From Rhinopomastus cyanomelas (Eukaryota; Chordata; Aves; Bucerotiformes; Rhinopomastidae): DNA of 64,000 bases. Below, one piece after another: positions 40,688 through 50,839 of this stretch (position 1 is the stretch's first letter; each line of letters starts with the position of its first letter). A program made the position numbers and the translations under genes. The stretch is from positions 62,001 through 126,000 of the forward strand of contig VXBP01002567.1 of assembly GCA_013400115.1 (NCBI GenBank), in the 5' to 3' direction. The notes under the pieces were generated by a model. It ran no database searches and was not told where the DNA came from. It saw only the letters and a program-made list of their open reading frames with translations.

Positions 40688-41079
40688 ATCTGAAATTCCT
40701 TCCCTGGAGCAGTCTGTTCTGTTAACGTTGTGGCCCTGTGAACCAAAGCCACCCTTTCTTTTGGGGACAGGAAGGATTCTGAAGCTCCACCACAGTGCAG
40801 ATATATTGTCCCTCACAGTAACAGAATCAACGTGCACAGCCACAACATCTGCTCATGCTTGAATGTTTATTAGTAGATGAATTAGAAGAGGCTTTGGGGC
40901 TGGGTTTCCCAGTGGTTTCAGCTCGTGGCAGAGAACCTGTGCCCTCTCCTCACTCTGCCATGCATGTAAAGAGCATCGAAGGTGGGTTTGACCTGCCCTT
41001 TGTGATCTGGGAAGGGAACAAACTAAAGACCTCAGCTCTAAAAGACCAATCCAAGGGCACACGGTGGTACCAGCCGGTT

Positions 41080-41340
41080 ATGAAGGTATGATAACAGATA
41101 CCATTCCGGCACCGGGAGTATTGATGGAGCCTTTAGCCACTGCAGACGGCGAAAGAGCGTGGAAGAAGGAGCGTGAGATCAATATTTGCATCTTTGGTCC
41201 TATTTATCTCCGGGCGCTTTCTCCATTCCCCTTCCTGTTCGATGCGGCATCATTCACCTTCGCAAAGTGTTCAGCATCACGGGTCCATTATCAGAGTGAT
41301 CACTTTTGATTAGTAGAGGAAGGGTACCCAGTTGCACAGC
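41080..41340. promoter_or_regulatory. Candidate conserved non-coding element
   Basis: Repeat-free block (ATGATAACAGATACCATTCC ... GCATCATTCACCTTCGCAAA) with GATA-type and TATCTC motifs and scattered CpGs. Candidate only. Confidence 0.25.
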
Positions 41341-41690
41341 CCCTGGACAGAGCTGTTGAGGAGTGAGTAAACCGTGCTTGACGGCACCTAATGCAGTTGG
41401 AACGCGGACTTAATTTGATTCCGATCCTTTATGGCTTTCTGTGATTCCAGGCGTCTGTTGGCTCGCGAGAAAGATACGGTAGGAAATGGGCCGTGGCGGG
41501 TGGGAGGGGAGAGGGAGGAGAGAGATCATTTCAGTCTGCAAGATGCAATTTTCCTCCATGTGAACATTCTAATGCAGTTTGGTGCCTGCTGTGTTTTGGC
41601 GTGCCAGGCGGCAGCCTCGGCTTCGCCGGTCTGTTTTTGGCGCTTCGAGGACACGGGGGTGAGCCGGGCTCTTTGCACCTTCAAGGAAGT

Positions 41691-42130
41691 CTTGAGGCTG
41701 GAAAAGGTCTCCGAGGTCATCTGGGCCAGCTCGTGGGTCTCCAAGGTCATCTGGGCCAGCTCGTGGGTCTCCAAGGTCATCTGGGCCAGCTCGTGGGTCT
41801 CCAAGGTCATCCGGGCCAGCTTGTGGGCCTCCAAGGTCATCCGGGCCAGCTCATGAACTACCGTCGCCACATTGGGCAGACCAGGGGCCACAGCCAGTCT
41901 GTCCTTAAACACCTCCAGTGATGGGGACTCCACCACTGCCCTGGGCTCTGATCATCCTTTCGATGAGGAAGAGCCTCCTGACATCAAAACTAACCCTCCC
42001 CTCAGAGCTTCAGGCCCTGCTCTCTCATCCTGGTGCTGGTTGCCTGGGAGAAGAGCCTGACCCCCATCAGGTAGTTGTAGAGATGGAGAAGGTCCCATCG
42101 AGTCTCCTCTTCTCCAGGCTAAACATTAAC
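41691..42130 (-). mobile_element. CR1 LINE, older subfamily, with minisatellite in its tail
   Basis: Antisense; tail GGCTGGAAAAGGTCTCCGAG, body CACCTCCAGTGATGGGGACT ... CTTCTCCAGGCTAAACATTA. Tail amplified into 30-bp repeats. Confidence 0.88.
41706..41855 (+). repeat. 30-bp minisatellite, 5 copies
   Basis: Unit GGTCTCCAAGGTCATCTGGG plus CCAGCTCGTG starting at 41,706, 41,736, 41,766, 41,796 and 41,826; the last two copies carry T-to-C and G-to-T variants. One frame reads as a 10-residue repeat (SKVIWASSWV), which I regard as incidental. Confidence 0.97.
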
Positions 42131-42377
42131 TTCAAGCTTCAACAGGGTGGATTTAGATTGGCCATCAGGAAGGAGTTCTTCCTGGAGAGAGTGGCCAGGC
42201 ACTGCAATGGGCTGCCCAAGGTGGTGGTTGAGTCCCCATCCCTGGATGAGTTTAAAAGTTGCTTAGATGTGCTGTTGGGGGATCTCATTTAGGGGTAAAC
42301 TTGTAGAGTAGGGTTGATGGTTGGACTCAATGATCCCAAGGGTCTTCTCCAACCTGAATGATTCGGTGACTCTGTGA
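42131..42377 (+). mobile_element. CR1 fragment, variant subfamily, inverted to its neighbour
   Basis: Sense; TTCAAGCTTCAACAGGGTGG to TTCTCCAACCTGAATGATTC. Lies tail-out against the antisense CR1 on its left, so the two bodies meet at 42,130. Confidence 0.92.
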
Positions 42378-43025
42378 CCTGCAGTGCAGAGCTGGGAGTC
42401 AAGGCTCTTGCCTTTCCTTCCCAGCTCCTTCTCTCATCCCACACTACAGGGCTAGCATCTCCTTGACTTCTGTTTGCTCTTTTTAAAGAGGAGTGATGAA
42501 CGTAACCGTGATATCTGCTAATGGTGGCAGAGCTCTTGGAGAAGCTGGAGTGAAGTAAGCGTCCTCCTTTGAAGGCAGTCGTTAATCAGGGTGTGATTAA
42601 TGCTACTGACTGTAGTGTCAGCGTAAAGGAAGAGCCAATTAAGATTGTACTGGGTGATGATTTCACTCTGCTCTGGTTCTCAGGACAGCAGTAGGTTATG
42701 CTGGGAAGTCACAGCTGATATCCCAAACCTCTGTGATGAAGGATTCGTATCCTCAGCCCCATCTCACTTATGCCCAAGGCAGCCGCTTCACCAGCCGTGG
42801 GTCGGTGTGTTCCAGCTGGAAGCAGGTTAGTCAGTTCACATCATGACTCAGTTTGAACTTCTCTGATTTAGCTTCATGGTGTTTGGGAGGAACTGTGAGT
42901 CTGCAGCCTGCCTGTCTTCTTTTGAACTGGGGGTACTGGTGTTGCAATTAACTCCACTGCATCGTCGCTTTGCTCAAGGACCAAGTGTTGAAGGTGATGA
43001 AATCAGCAAGTGCTCCTGTGATGTG
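42378..43025. other. Unique intergenic sequence
   Basis: Nothing recognised. Confidence 0.5.
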
Positions 43026-43085
43026 GAGGGGGGATTGGACTGGATGATCTTTGGAGGTCCCTTCCAATCCCTAATGTTCTGTGGT
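43026..43085 (+). mobile_element. CR1 3' terminus
   Basis: Sense; GGGGGATTGGACTGGATGAT ... CCCTAATGTTCTGTG. Confidence 0.9.
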
Positions 43086-43474
43086 GCTGTGTGATATTTC
43101 TGTGTTGGTGTGGGGGTCCTCTCTGCAGCCACGAGGGCTGTGTCCTTTTGAGACCGAAGCCCAGAGGCTAGACTTCACCAACACACCTTTGGTACCCGAG
43201 ATAAAAGGGCTTCACCCTGCGTTTTGCGGTGATGAACTCTGTAGGAACAACACTTATCTCCTGGTCTTTGTCTTCTCCTTGTGTTTACTAGACAAATGTA
43301 AGAGGCACTCTGTTTAAACGCACCAAGAGATGAAAGAAGAAAAGCCTCTGTATGTTTGTAGTTTCTTCATCCTCCTCACTTTAAAGCCTCCTGGAGATGA
43401 CATTTCTCCCTGCTCTGCAGCCGCAGGAGCTGCTGTTATCCTGCCTCAGCTGCCCTGAGTTTAAAGAACTGTAC

Positions 43475-44200
43475 CAAGGGTAAGTGCAGAGTCTGGCATC
43501 TGGGCAAGAACAACCCCAGGTACCAGTATAGGCTGGGAGCTGACCTGTTGGAGAGCAGTGTAGGACAAAGGGACCTGAGGGTCCTGGTGGCCAGCAGAAT
43601 GACCATGGGCCACCAATGTGCTCTTGTGGCCAAGAGGGCCAACAGCATCCTGGGGTGGATCAGAAGGGGGGCGGTTAGCAGATCGAGAATGGTTCTCCTC
43701 CCTCTCTACTCTGCCCTGGTGAGACCACATCTGGAGTGTTGTGTCCAGTTGTGGGCTCCTCAGTTCAAGAAGGACACAGAGCTACTGGAGGGAGTCCAGC
43801 ATAGAGCAACGACGGTGATGAAGGAAGTGGAGCACCTCCTTTATGAGGAGAGGCTGACGGAGCTGGGTCTCTTGAGCTTGAAGAAGAGCCTGAGGGGTGA
43901 CCTCATTAATGTCTATAAATATGTGAAGGGTGGGTGTCAGGAGAATGGAGCCAGGCTCTTCTCAGTGTCATCTAGTGATAGGACAAGGGGCAGTGGGTGT
44001 GAGCTGGAACAGAGGAGGTTCCACATCAATATGAGAAGGAACTTCTTCTTGGTGAGGGTGACAGAGCCCTGGAAGGGGCTGCCCAGGGAGGTTGTGGAGT
44101 CTCCTTCTGTGGAGATGTTTAACCTCCTGTGTTGATGGTTGGACTCGATGATCACAAGAGTCTTTTCCAACCTGAATGATTCTATGATTCTATAATTTTG
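43475..44200 (+). mobile_element. CR1 LINE, about 725 bp, chimeric tail
   Basis: Sense copy with the body of the abundant subfamily but, after GGAGATGTTTAACCTCC at about 44,120, the tail of the variant subfamily (GTTGATGGTTGGACTCGATG ... ATGATTCTATGATTCTAT). Holds the best-preserved CR1 polymerase remnant here. Confidence 0.94.
43548..44135 (+). pseudogene. CR1 ORF2 C-terminal remnant, 195 codons open
   Basis: Open frame within the CR1 at 43,475. It carries the region after the reverse-transcriptase palm: CALVAKRANSILGWIRRG, LYSALVRPHLECCVQLWAPQ, then GDLINVYKYVKGG and CELEQRRFHINMRRNFF. The catalytic palm and the endonuclease are missing because of 5' truncation, so it cannot be functional. 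Its openness may reflect relative youth or chance. Not a host gene. Confidence 0.9.
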
Positions 44201-44631
44201 TTGTTCTGGAGAACAAGTTAGGCCAGACTCTTTGACAGCAATCTAAGACTTTGGCCACCAGAATGTATTTTCTGGCACTGGCATGACTGATCCACGTCTC
44301 TGTGCTGCTCTGACCTTGCTGGAGCTTGCTGTAATGCTCTGCTGCCCACAGAAATGCTGAAGTGACTGACCTGAGTGAAAATCATGCAGCTTAAGAGACA
44401 AGAGCATCATCTTTGGTTGATGAGGACCCAGAAGGTGCTCTCCTTCCCCTGTCTTTGGTGTTTTAGAGCAGAAATTGGAATAATACTTAAAAAATATATA
44501 TCCTGCTGTTTAAAGTTTGAGAAAACTGTGTGTGCAGCCACTGAGCAGGGTCTCTTCTAGAGGCAGTGGTGCTAAAGCAGTTCTTGAGTGTCCTTAGGTG
44601 TTGGCTCTTAACTGAGAGTCATCCCCAGCCC
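44201..44631. other. Unique intergenic sequence
   Basis: Nothing recognised. Confidence 0.5.
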
Positions 44632-44775
44632 AGTCACAGAACCACAGAACATCAGGGATTGGAAGGGACCTTGAGAGATCATCCAGTCCAACCCTCTGCC
44701 ACAGCAGGATCACCTAGACTAAGTCGCACAGGAACACATCCAGGTGGGTCTTAAACATCTCCAGAGAAGGAGACT
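44632..44775 (-). mobile_element. CR1 fragment
   Basis: Antisense; AGTCACAGAACCACAGAACA to CATCTCCAGAGAAGGAGAC. Confidence 0.92.
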
Positions 44776-45482
44776 AAGCACGTTTGTGGTGGGTCTGGTG
44801 CCTCTTGCGTCATGCAGGAGCTCTCAGCAGGTTTTGGTAGGGCTCTGGGTGATTCACAGCCCGATGAAGCAGGAGCAAAGAGCATGGTGTGTCCTGTATT
44901 TTGGGTCCAGAGGAGATCGAGTGGGACCATAAAAATGAACATCTTTAACAGCCTGGGATGCAGCAACCAGCAGAAAATGTGCTGAAATCCAGCTCAGGGG
45001 CTTTATCATCCACAAAAACTTATTGACTTCAGAGACCTGTGCAAGATGGAAAAGAAGTCAGCTCTTCATTCCACCCCTGAAACAGAGAATTTAGAGTGTT
45101 TTTAGGGGGCATTTCAGGCCAATGTGTTTAGCTGCTCTTCTTGCCTCATAAACTCCAGCGTGCACAGTCCTGGAATCAATCCTGTTGAGTCTTGAACTTT
45201 GCAGAGAAGGGACTTCTAGTGGAAGCACTGTGTGATGTAGAGCTGATGTCCACTGTGATGTAGGACCAGAACCAGTGGGTTCACCTCCATGGGCAGTAGG
45301 AAGTTGATATTTAGACATAAATAACCCTTGTTGTGCAACAGGGAGAACCTCTCTCTGCAGCCCAAGGGTCGAAGACACATGAGTGGTCTCTAGGACCTGG
45401 TGTTTTGAGTTCTTTTACGTGAGGTAGCACAACTTGAGCCGGAGAGACAGCTCAAAGTGGGGGGGATTGGGGGATCCCAGTT
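44776..45482. other. Unique intergenic sequence
   Basis: Nothing recognised. Confidence 0.5.
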
Positions 45483-45541
45483 GGGGGATTGGACTAGATG
45501 ATATTTTGAGGTCCCTTCCAATCCTTAATGATTCTTTGAAA
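45483..45541 (+). mobile_element. CR1 3' terminus
   Basis: Sense; GGGGGATTGGACTAGATGAT ... CCAATCCTTAATGATTCTTT. Confidence 0.9.
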
Positions 45542-46047
45542 ATACTCCCCAACCACGGACTTTGAAGTGGACATTGCACCACCTTCATGGTGTTCCAGTT
45601 TCTGTTGTAGTGTTTGGGTTGTGTTCTGTAGCTATTCCCCCCGAAAGGGTTCTCTTGGACATCCCACATGCTCCTTTTCATGACTTTGTTTCTCAGGAGA
45701 CAAACCCAGCTGTGTCCAGATCTAATTCTGAATCTGTTTTAACTCTGTTTTCCCCCTACATAGGGCCGAGCACGTGGCTGGAGCAGAAGGAGTCTGACTG
45801 TCCAGAGGCTGAAGGGTAGGAATGGGCTGCATGTTTCACACTTGGAGGTGAGTAGAGCTCTGTCTCCTTGAGCCACACACCTCCCTCTCTGCCTGTGTCT
45901 GTACTCTCTACCTTTAGTTTCTCAGGCTGGTTTGTTTTCCTGGGAGTCTAGGGAGAAGCTTAAGGAGGAAAACATCTGGGATGTGGAAGGGCAGGGTTTG
46001 ACTCTAGAAGATGATAATTAATTCTTCCAAATACCAATTTCTTTTTC
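45542..46047. other. Unique intergenic sequence
   Basis: Nothing recognised. Confidence 0.5.
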
Positions 46048-46327
46048 ACCTCAAAAGATCAGCCAGTCCAATCCCCCTGCCACAGCAGGATCGCCTAGAC
46101 CAAGTCATACAGGAATGTGTCCAGGTGAGTTTTAAACATCTCTAGAGAAGGAGACTCCACAACCACCCTGGGCAGCCCCTTTCAGTGCTCTGGCACCCTC
46201 ACCATGAAGAAGGTCCTTCTCACATTGATGTGGAACCTCCTCTGTTCCAGCTCACACCCATTGCCCCTTGTCCTGTCATTAGATGATACTGAGCAGAGCC
46301 TGGCTCCATCCTCCTGACACTGACCCT
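46048..46327 (-). mobile_element. CR1 fragment
   Basis: Antisense; CACCTCAAAAGATCAGCCAG to CTGGCTCCATCCTCCTGACA. The extreme 3' terminus is missing. Confidence 0.92.
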
Positions 46328-46617
46328 CAAGTCCTTCTCCACTGTTCTCAATGATTTCTCAGCCTGTATTGATATCAAGGACTGCCCTGACCCTGGCCCA
46401 AGGCCAACTGTAGGACTTTACAGTTGGCCTTGTTAAACCTCATGAGGTTCATACTGGCCCACTTCTCCAGCTTGCTCAGATGCCTCTGGATGTCATCACA
46501 TCCCTCTGGCTCACTGGCCACATCCCTGAGCTTGGTGTCATCTGCGAACTTGCTGTGAGTGGTCTCCATCCCACTGCCTGTATTGTTGATGAAGATGTTG
46601 ATTTCTTCAGCTTTCGC
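46328..46617 (-). mobile_element. CR1 internal fragment with reverse-transcriptase palm remnant
   Basis: Read on the minus strand, the frame ending near 46,375 contains FADDTKL, the FADD form of the reverse-transcriptase catalytic box, then DIQRHLSKLEKWASMNLMRF. This part of CR1 is seen nowhere else in the window. It has no 3' tail of its own and abuts the fragment at 46,048. Confidence 0.88.
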
Positions 46618-46626
46618 AGATGTGCA

Positions 46627-47045
46627 ACTCTAGAGAGAACGTCTCTCCTATGGGGACAGGCTGAGAGAGTTGGGGCTCTGCAGCCTGGAGAAAAGAAGGC
46701 TCCAGGGAGACCTTCTTCTGACCTTCCAGTACATGATGGCGGCCAACATGAAGGCAGGGGAAGGTCTTTCAAGAGGGTTTGTAAGGATAGGACAAGGAGC
46801 AGTGAATTCAAGCTGGGAAAGGAGAGATTTAGGCTGGATCTTAGAAACAAGCTTTTCAGTGTGAGGGTGGTTGATGGCTGGAACGGGCTGCCTGGGGAGG
46901 TGGTGGAGGCCCCATCCCTGGAGTCAGCCAAGATCAGGCTTGATGAGGCTCTGAGCATCCTGACCTGGGTAGAGTTGATCCTGTGTGTGAAGGTTGGACT
47001 AGATGACCTCTAGAGGTCCCTTCCATCCAAGAACATTCTATGACT
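46627..47045 (+). mobile_element. CR1 LINE fragment, older subfamily
   Basis: Sense; TCTCCTATGGGGACAGGCTG ... GGTTGGACTAGATGACCTCT ... AAGAACATTCTATGAC. Inverted relative to the copy on its left. Confidence 0.9.
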
Positions 47046-47129
47046 TGTTCTCCTGGTGATGTGGCCACGGCTGTCCCTCCAGCCAAGCCCTCAGAAACCC
47101 TGCCGCAGCGGAGGCGAAGGAGAGGCATT

Positions 47130-47600
47130 GGAATTCAAGCCCCGTCTGAAAAGTAAAAGGGACAAATTAGTTTCTTGTCGCTGCACTGCCATAAATACAT
47201 TGTCATTTTTACACCCCAGTGAATCACATTCTCCATTTCCCCCGTAACTATTCTACAGTCTGCTGGCCATACATCATTTTTTGGTAATTTTATTTTCACC
47301 AATTGTTTTATGAAATTTTTGAGCTTTATGGACACTAAAACAAATCTAGCCTGCAAGTGTTATAGCCCTTTAAATCACCAGCAGGAAACCTCAAGGTTCC
47401 TCTGGACTGTGAGAGAAGGAGGCTTTAGGAAAGAAAGATTGCTCGGAGCTTATAAACTGAGCAAAGACCCGGGGATAAGTTTGTAAAAGGGACGTACATC
47501 ACCGCCGGCGCAAACCGGGGCGTAAAACAACATCTCTCTGCTCAGCTCCCTTAAGAATAAAAATGGATTTTTATTTAGCAGAAGCACTAAATTAGTTGGG
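47130..47600. promoter_or_regulatory. Candidate conserved non-coding element
   Basis: Repeat-free 470 bp. The left half is AT-rich (ATTTTTTGGTAATTTTATTT, CCAATTG); the right half has a CpG patch (CACCGCCGGCGCAAACCGGG) and the perfect hairpin AATAAAAAT-GG-ATTTTTATT at 47,556-47,575. Style of a developmental enhancer; untested. Confidence 0.4.
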
Positions 47601-47753
47601 GAAAGGAACACACAAGCTTTTCCATGCTTTCTTAACCATAACAATCCTTATTTCCTGCAGAGCCGCGGTGTCAGGAGCTGCCCTGGTTAAACTGCACTTG
47701 GTTGTGGTCCCAAAGTGGTGGGAATGGGGCAGAAAGCCCTTGGTCCAACCCAA

Positions 47754-48350
47754 ATAGAATCCTAGAGTCACAGGCTGTGTTGGGTTGGAAGGGACCTCCA
47801 AAGGGCATCCAGACCAACTACCCTACTACAGGGTAGCAGGGACATCTCTAACTAGAACAGGTTGCCCGGAGCCCCAGCCAGCCTGACCTTGAATGGCTCC
47901 AGGGATGGAGCCTCCACCACCTGTCTGGGCAGCCTGTTCCAGGGATCCCCCAGCCTCAGATTCAAGAACCTTTGCCACCTGTCCAACCCTTTTCCAGCTT
48001 AAAACCATGACCCCTCATCCTGTTGTTCCCTGCCCTTGTGAACAGACTTCCCCTGCCTTCTGATAGCCCCCTTCAATGATTGGGAAGTCCCCCTGGAGCC
48101 GCCTTCTCTCCAGGCTGAACAACCTAAACTCTCTCAGCCTGTCCTTGTAAGAGAGATGCTCCTCTGAGCACTATTGTGGCCTCCTCTGGACCTACTTCAG
48201 CAGCTCCACATCCTTCTTGTGTTGGGGGCTCCAGAACCAGGCTCAGCCTTCCCGGTGAGATCTCAACAGAGCAGAATCCCCTCTCGTGATGTGCTGGCCA
48301 CACTTCTTTGATGCAGCCTGGGATGCGGTTGGCCACCTGGGCTGCAGCTG
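47754..48350 (-). mobile_element. CR1 LINE, third subfamily, about 600 bp
   Basis: Antisense; TGTGTTGGGTTGGAAGGGAC, CATCTCTAACTAGAACAGGT, on to TGCAGCCTGGGATGCGGTTG. Diverged and old. Confidence 0.9.
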
Positions 48351-48568
48351 CATATCGGTGGCTTTGGGTGCCAAACAAAACATTCTGAAAGGTAACTCCA
48401 GGCTAAACAGCTCTGTTAGTGTTCCCAGAGTCTGACCTCCACATCCATCAGCAGATGTAAGTGCTGGGATACAGTAGGTTTGAAATCAAACTGGCTGCAG
48501 TCCTGGCTTTGGCAGCTGCTGTTCGCTTGGCTTGTCTGGAGTCGTTTGGGTGTTTCAGAGGAAGATGC

Positions 48569-49096
48569 CTACTCTGCCCTGGTGAGACCACATCTGGAGT
48601 ATTGTGTCCACTTCTGGGCCCCTCAGTTCAAGGAGGATATGTTTCTGCTGGAGGGAGTCCACTGAAGAGCAATGAGGATGATGAAAGAGGTGGAGCATCT
48701 CCCTTATGGGGAAAAGTTGAGGGAGCTGGGTCTCTTGAGCTTGGAGAAGAGGAGACTGAGGGGTGAGCTCATTAATGTTGATAAATATGTGAAGGGTGGG
48801 TGTCAGGAGGATGGAGCTGGCTCTTCTCAGTGTCATCTAGTGATAGGATGAGGGGCAATGGGTGTGAGCTGGAACAGAGGAGATTCCACATCAATATGAG
48901 AAGGAACCTCTTCCTAGTGAGAGTGACAGAGCACTGGAAGGGGCTGCTCAGGGGAGTTGTGGAGTCTCCTTCTCTTGAGATGTTTAAAACCTGAACATGT
49001 TCCTGTGTGACTTGATCTAGGTGATCCTGCTGTGTCAGGGGGATTGGACTAGATGGTCTTTCAAGGTCCTTTCCAAACCCTAATGATTCTGTGATT
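48569..49096 (+). mobile_element. CR1 LINE in copy A
   Basis: Sense; CTACTCTGCCCTGGTGAGAC to CCCTAATGATTCTGTGATT; frame broken by a TGA after LLEGVH. Confidence 0.94.
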
Positions 49097-49301
49097 AATA
49101 GCAGCCACAAGGGTGATAGAGGACAAGAGTTTCTCAGCTTGAATGGGAGTGAAGAAAAGCGAGGAGGAGAACAAGGTGTAACTGAGTGAGTAGATGTACT
49201 CTGGCTCCTTTCAGGAACCCTTGTTTAGAGACAGGGCATGGAGGGACAACAGTCATAAAACGTGGGATTTGGCTGTATTGGCCCCAAAGGTTTGAATCGT
49301 A

Positions 49302-49449
49302 GATTCATCAGAGATTGGAAGGGACCTCAAAAGATCATCCAGTCCAATCCCCCTGCCAGAGCAGGATGTGACTTGATCTATGTGATCCTGCTGTGCCAGG
49401 GGAGATTGGACTAGATGATCTCTCGAGGTCCCTTCCAATCCCTGATGAG
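49302..49449. repeat. Inverted pair of CR1 tails in copy A
   Basis: Antisense tail (49,302-49,367) and sense tail (49,382-49,449) separated by about 14 bp. The arms pair over about 65 bp with few mismatches and form a hairpin. Confidence 0.92.
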
Positions 49450-49455
49450 TCGATG

Positions 49456-49456
49456 N
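49456..49456. other. Single N at the duplication junction
   Basis: One undetermined base sits exactly between the copies, the usual sign of an assembler or gap-filler join. The only other N is at 62,384. Confidence 0.98.
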
Positions 49457-49580
49457 CCATCAGCAGATGTAAGTGCTGGGATACAGTAGGTTTGAAATCA
49501 AACTGGCTGCAGTCCTGGCTTTGGCAGCTGCTGTTCGCTTGGCTTGTCTGGAGTCGTTTGGGTGTTTCAGAGGAAGATGC

Positions 49581-50108
49581 CTACTCTGCCCTGGTGAGAC
49601 CACATCTGGAGTATTGTGTCCACTTCTGGGCCCCTCAGTTCAAGGAGGATATGTTTCTGCTGGAGGGAGTCCACTGAAGAGCAATGAGGATGATGAAAGA
49701 GGTGGAGCATCTCCCTTATGGGGAAAAGTTGAGGGAGCTGGGTCTCTTGAGCTTGGAGAAGAGGAGACTGAGGGGTGAGCTCATTAATGTTGATAAATAT
49801 GTGAAGGGTGGGTGTCAGGAGGATGGAGCTGGCTCTTCTCAGTGTCATCTAGTGATAGGATGAGGGGCAATGGGTGTGAGCTGGAACAGAGGAGATTCCA
49901 CATCAATATGAGAAGGAACCTCTTCCTAGTGAGAGTGACAGAGCACTGGAAGGGGCTGCTCAGGGGAGTTGTGGAGTCTCCTTCTCTTGAGATGTTTAAA
50001 ACCTGAACATGTTCCTGTGTGACTTGATCTAGGTGATCCTGCTGTGTCAGGGGGATTGGACTAGATGGTCTTTCAAGGTCCTTTCCAAACCCTAATGATT
50101 CTGTGATT
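49581..50108 (+). mobile_element. CR1 LINE in copy B
   Basis: Duplicate of 48,569-49,096. Confidence 0.94.
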
Positions 50109-50313
50109 AATAGCAGCCACAAGGGTGATAGAGGACAAGAGTTTCTCAGCTTGAATGGGAGTGAAGAAAAGCGAGGAGGAGAACAAGGTGTAACTGAGTG
50201 AGTAGATGTACTCTGGCTCCTTTCAGGAACCCTTGTTTAGAGACAGGGCATGGAGGGACAACAGTCATAAAACGTGGGATTTGGCTGTATTGGCCCCAAA
50301 GGTTTGAATCGTA

Positions 50314-50461
50314 GATTCATCAGAGATTGGAAGGGACCTCAAAAGATCATCCAGTCCAATCCCCCTGCCAGAGCAGGATGTGACTTGATCTATGTGATCC
50401 TGCTGTGCCAGGGGAGATTGGACTAGATGATCTCTCGAGGTCCCTTCCAATCCCTGATGAG
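50314..50461. repeat. Inverted pair of CR1 tails in copy B
   Basis: Duplicate of 49,302-49,449. Confidence 0.92.
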
Positions 50462-50839
50462 TCGATGGGGCTGTGGCCACGCTGATGGCACCAAGCGCTT
50501 TGCTGAGGACACACTCCTCCGCTTAGCGTTGCGGTGCTCCAGCTGCCTGCCTCAGACCTCCTGACCGAGCAGCCTCCCGTGAGCTGTGAGGGAAGGTTTT
50601 GCAGCCTGAAAGAAGAGGGATTTGCAGTCCCAGTCCTTGGGGGGAAAAAGGAAGCAGAAGAGAAACCCCAGCTCTTGGTAGCTGACGTTGAGCGGCTGCA
50701 CTGCGCGACCATGGCCAGGGTTCTGCGCTCCCTTCCAAGCGGGGACACCGGGCAGCGCCGTGCACCCCCTTTGCCCAAAGTGCAGCTCTTCACTTCTTAC
50801 TTCTACTCCTTGTGTCTAAATCCACCTATTTTTTTCCCC

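Larger units (their letters stand above)
48445..49455 (+). repeat. About 1,011-bp direct duplication, copy A
   Basis: Begins CCATCAGCAGATGTAAGTGC and ends CCTGATGAGTCGATG. Repeated at 49,457-50,467 with an offset of 1,012. The six-frame products of the two copies are identical, so the DNA is at or near 100% identical. Confidence 0.96.
49457..50467 (+). repeat. About 1,011-bp direct duplication, copy B
   Basis: Same sequence as 48,445-49,455. Sequence to the right (GGGCTGTGGCCACGCTGATG) is unique. Probably an assembly duplicate. Confidence 0.96.

Noticed and set aside
41431..41921. Two frames of about 141 residues with a 10-residue repeat (SKVIWASSWV or GLQGHLGQLV)
   Set aside because: Both come from the 30-bp minisatellite, whose length is a multiple of three, so every frame stays open through it.
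46480..47013. 177-codon open frame
   Set aside because: Runs through two oppositely oriented CR1 fragments, so it is a chance fusion of an antisense and a sense repeat.
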